Positions 61,711 through 64,000 of a stretch of 64,000 nt of DNA are shown in pieces (the first letter of the stretch is position 1; every line of letters begins with the position of its first letter). Origin of the DNA: Zonotrichia leucophrys gambelii. Its lineage: Eukaryota > Chordata > Aves > Passeriformes > Passerellidae. The notes under the pieces were generated by a model. It was not told the origin of the DNA. It made no database searches and saw only the letters and a list, made by a program, of their open reading frames with translations. Where the stretch lies: the NCBI RefSeq assembly GCF_028769735.1, contig NC_088175.1, forward strand, positions 4,216,001-4,280,000. The letters run 5' to 3'. Made by a program: the position numbers and the translations under genes.

Positions 61711-64000
61711 TGATCGTGCACAAAGCTGCTCTTACATAGCTCACATTCTCTTGTTTCTTTGTGATCTTTATACCTTGTGAATAAATTATTTGTTTTATGG
61801 AGCTGTAGCATATGGCAGCAAAGAATCTCTCTGTTATGAGGAACTCCCAGGTGACAGAAAGAAAATGAATAACTAATTTCTTCTTGCTGTGAATGTCTGA
61901 GTACTCTCTGATATTGGGTCCTAGGTCTCATATGAGTGCATTTCAGTCCAAAGGCAAAAGTGGAGGAAGAGCTGTCAGACCAGCATAAAATATAAGACAA
62001 AGGACTGGTTGAGTGCGATCACCTGAGGGGTCATTTGTATTGTTCTTCCATGCAATAAGAAGGACCAGAAATTACAAAAATTCAGTTGGAATAAATCACG
62101 TCAGCAGTTGAGTATCTATCTCCAGATTATTTTATCCTATTGTCCTACATATTGAAGACACCAACTACAAGGTTTACCACCTCTTGTAGACAGCACTTTG
62201 TGAGGTTGTTCTAGTTTTGTTCTCCGTAGAGAGAAAATCAAACTAGGACATGAAGTTTGAAATCTCATGCATCTTGAAATCTGTCCTTGATTTGGACTAA
62301 CCTTTTACTAGGTCAGGACAAAAGGTTTTTGTTTTTACAATATATTCACCAAGGATGCATTCTGTATATAAACCAAAAGGTTTTTGTTTTTACAATATAT
62401 TCACCAAGGATTCATTCTGCATATAACCCAATCTCACATTTAACCATTAAGTAATGGAACAGATTTCATTAGCTGCACCTCACAAGTGTTTTGGTGTCAG
62501 GTTGTTCCTAAGCTGCTGATGCAGGTGTTGGGTGTATAAAAGTCATAACAGATATCAGAAAATGTTCCTGAGGATTTATGACTTGCTGGTCATTTTTTAA
62601 AGAGCTATTGATATACATGAGCCCATAGTATTTATTTATTGCCAAAAATTTGGCACATTTGTACCAAAGTGTTCCCCGACCCTGAACAATTACAATAGAA
62701 CAGAGAGGCACAGGGGAGTCATTGTATGCTGGAAAATCCAGCTGAAATCTTGTATGAAAAGGCTTGATTTTTGGTTTAAACTCCCTACTTGTAAGTCTTG
62801 TAGTGCTGCCCCAAGAGTGTCATGAAGGACAGATCATGGTGACTGCCTTTATAATGCCAAATGGCTCATAAAGTGCCGACATGTGATGGGAAAAGTTCTG
62901 AATGAGGGATTGCTTCCCTCCAGCATTAATACTTTAATACATGGAACATGAGTATGAAAATAGGATCCTGTGTTCAAGAGCTGCTCATTCCCTTACCCTC
63001 ACCTCTGATGCTTTCCCCAGACACTCAGACACAGCAGGAGCTGATGACTCCAGATTTTTGGGCAATTAGACTGTAAAGGAAGAAAAGCCCCAGATTTCCT
63101 TTGTTCAGGCTCCCTCCTCAGAGGCACCCAGCTCCAACTGCTGTTCCATTGTTGCACTATGGTTAAATTATTTTAAGGATTCAGATATCTGAGGCTGAGA
63201 CTCACTGGAGCCACCTGCTCCAAAGGGGCTTTGGTCCTATCCCAGGTGTGCTGAGGTGCCTTTCAGACTTTCTAAACCTAACTTCCAACTGAAGTTTGGT
63301 CTGAAACAGAATACAAAACCAGCAGTGTTGCAGTGTTTGGAGAGAAAGTTTTTCTGGAGCCTTGAACAAAATTCATGTTTATACATGGAAGGTTCTTTTT
63401 TATGAGGCTGCTCTTGGTGCTTTGTGATTTAAATTCCCATCCTCCCCAGGGGCTCTTAGCAGGGAAAAATGATTAACTGGCAGAGTGGCAATGGTGGAAG
63501 TGTTGTAACCATAGCAGTGCAAGAACATGCTGTTATCAACCTCTGCTTCAGTCCCTTCAGACAAAAATGGGGCTCACGTGCCTGCAAGAGCATTTGTTGG
63601 TTTGTTTGTTTTTCTCCAGCAGGCTAATACCTGTGCTTACAACCCCTGCCCTGGCTATTTGACATTCTCACCACAGTGTGCAGAGACAGAAAGTGCTGCC
63701 TGCATTCAGTATTAGGCAGACAGATTTAATGGTCTCAAAGGTTGGACCTGTGCTCCCGTGGCCAGCTTCACTGCATTTCTGTATTTCAGTGGTTTCCTAG
63801 CTCTTTCTGTTCTCTTTCCCTCTGCCTTAGCCACATAAACCTCTGACCCCAGAGATCATAAGCACATTGCAAAGGTCTCCAGTGCTCAGACCCAATTGCT
63901 GCTGTCACAAACATTCAGGACAAGCCTCATGTTCTTGCTATTCAATACACAGAACAGAAGAGAATAGCTTCAGAGGATATTTTAGTCATACCAAAAACTG
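61711..64000. other. Unique sequence to the window end
   Basis: About 2.3 kb. It contains the 55-bp tandem duplication at 62320-62429 and open frames of 67 codons or fewer beyond about 62000. A short TTTG/TTTT run lies near 63600. No gene or known transposon was recognised. Confidence 0.55.
62320..62429. repeat. 55-bp tandem duplication
   Basis: Units at 62320-62374 and 62375-62429 both begin aaaaggtttttg and contain caatatattcaccaagga. They differ at about three of 55 positions, so the duplication is fairly recent. Confidence 0.93.

Noticed and set aside
1..64000. CRISPR arrays, operons or prokaryotic mobile elements
   Set aside because: The tandem repeats lack CRISPR-like unit and spacer regularity, and the transposons are avian retroelements.

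Overview
The window is eukaryotic, AT-rich, non-coding-looking DNA, most consistent with a songbird (oscine passerine) genome. The evidence is the repeat content. There are five copies of a ~380-392 bp LTR with 6-bp target-site duplications, of a type I know from passerine genomes. There are four 5'-truncated CR1 LINE 3' ends, the dominant avian retroposon. One further bird-type LTR has a TATA box, and one long LTR-like segment is antisense. Organism and repeat-family assignments rest on recognition by eye; no database was searched.

No protein-coding gene can be supported. The longest open frame is 175 codons (42414-42941, minus). It and the other long frames (165, 142, 139, 126 codons) show no recognisable domain, lack convincing exon structure and are often overlapped by equally long frames on the other strand, as expected by chance over 64 kb. 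I saw no tRNA, rRNA, CRISPR array, operon or prokaryotic signal. The window is best read as intergenic or deep-intronic sequence.

Layout. 0-10 kb: a solo LTR (261-646), then mostly unique sequence with a homeodomain-site-rich AT stretch near 6.15-6.3 kb, a 49-bp tandem duplication near 8.9 kb and a CR1 end at 10.0 kb. 10-27 kb: unique sequence with CR1 ends at 14.9-15.2 and 24.6-24.7 kb, a 35-bp duplication and a CA microsatellite. 27-36 kb: three solo LTRs of one family plus a compound microsatellite cluster (33.34-33.55 kb) whose pentanucleotide tract lies between two 28-bp direct repeats. 36-47 kb: unique sequence, including an AT-rich block at 38.0-38.3 kb that resembles a conserved non-coding element, two octamer motifs near 42.5-42.9 kb and the longest CR1 fragment (43.5-44.06 kb, minus). 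47-51 kb: a ~0.9 kb antisense LTR-like segment with a perfect 13-bp hairpin, and a ~100-bp segment duplicated 1 kb apart. 51-64 kb: an AT-rich array at 55 kb, the fifth solo LTR (56.9 kb), a GC-richer stretch with a 61-bp duplication, a TATA-bearing LTR (58.1-58.7 kb), a possible LTR end at 61.5-61.7 kb and a 55-bp tandem duplication at 62.3 kb.

I did not find a previously undescribed biological system. The best-supported observations are the solo-LTR family with target-site duplications and a shared inverted pair of CCAAT boxes, the direct repeats around the pentanucleotide array, the 1-kb-spaced duplication, and three regions worth testing for deep conservation.
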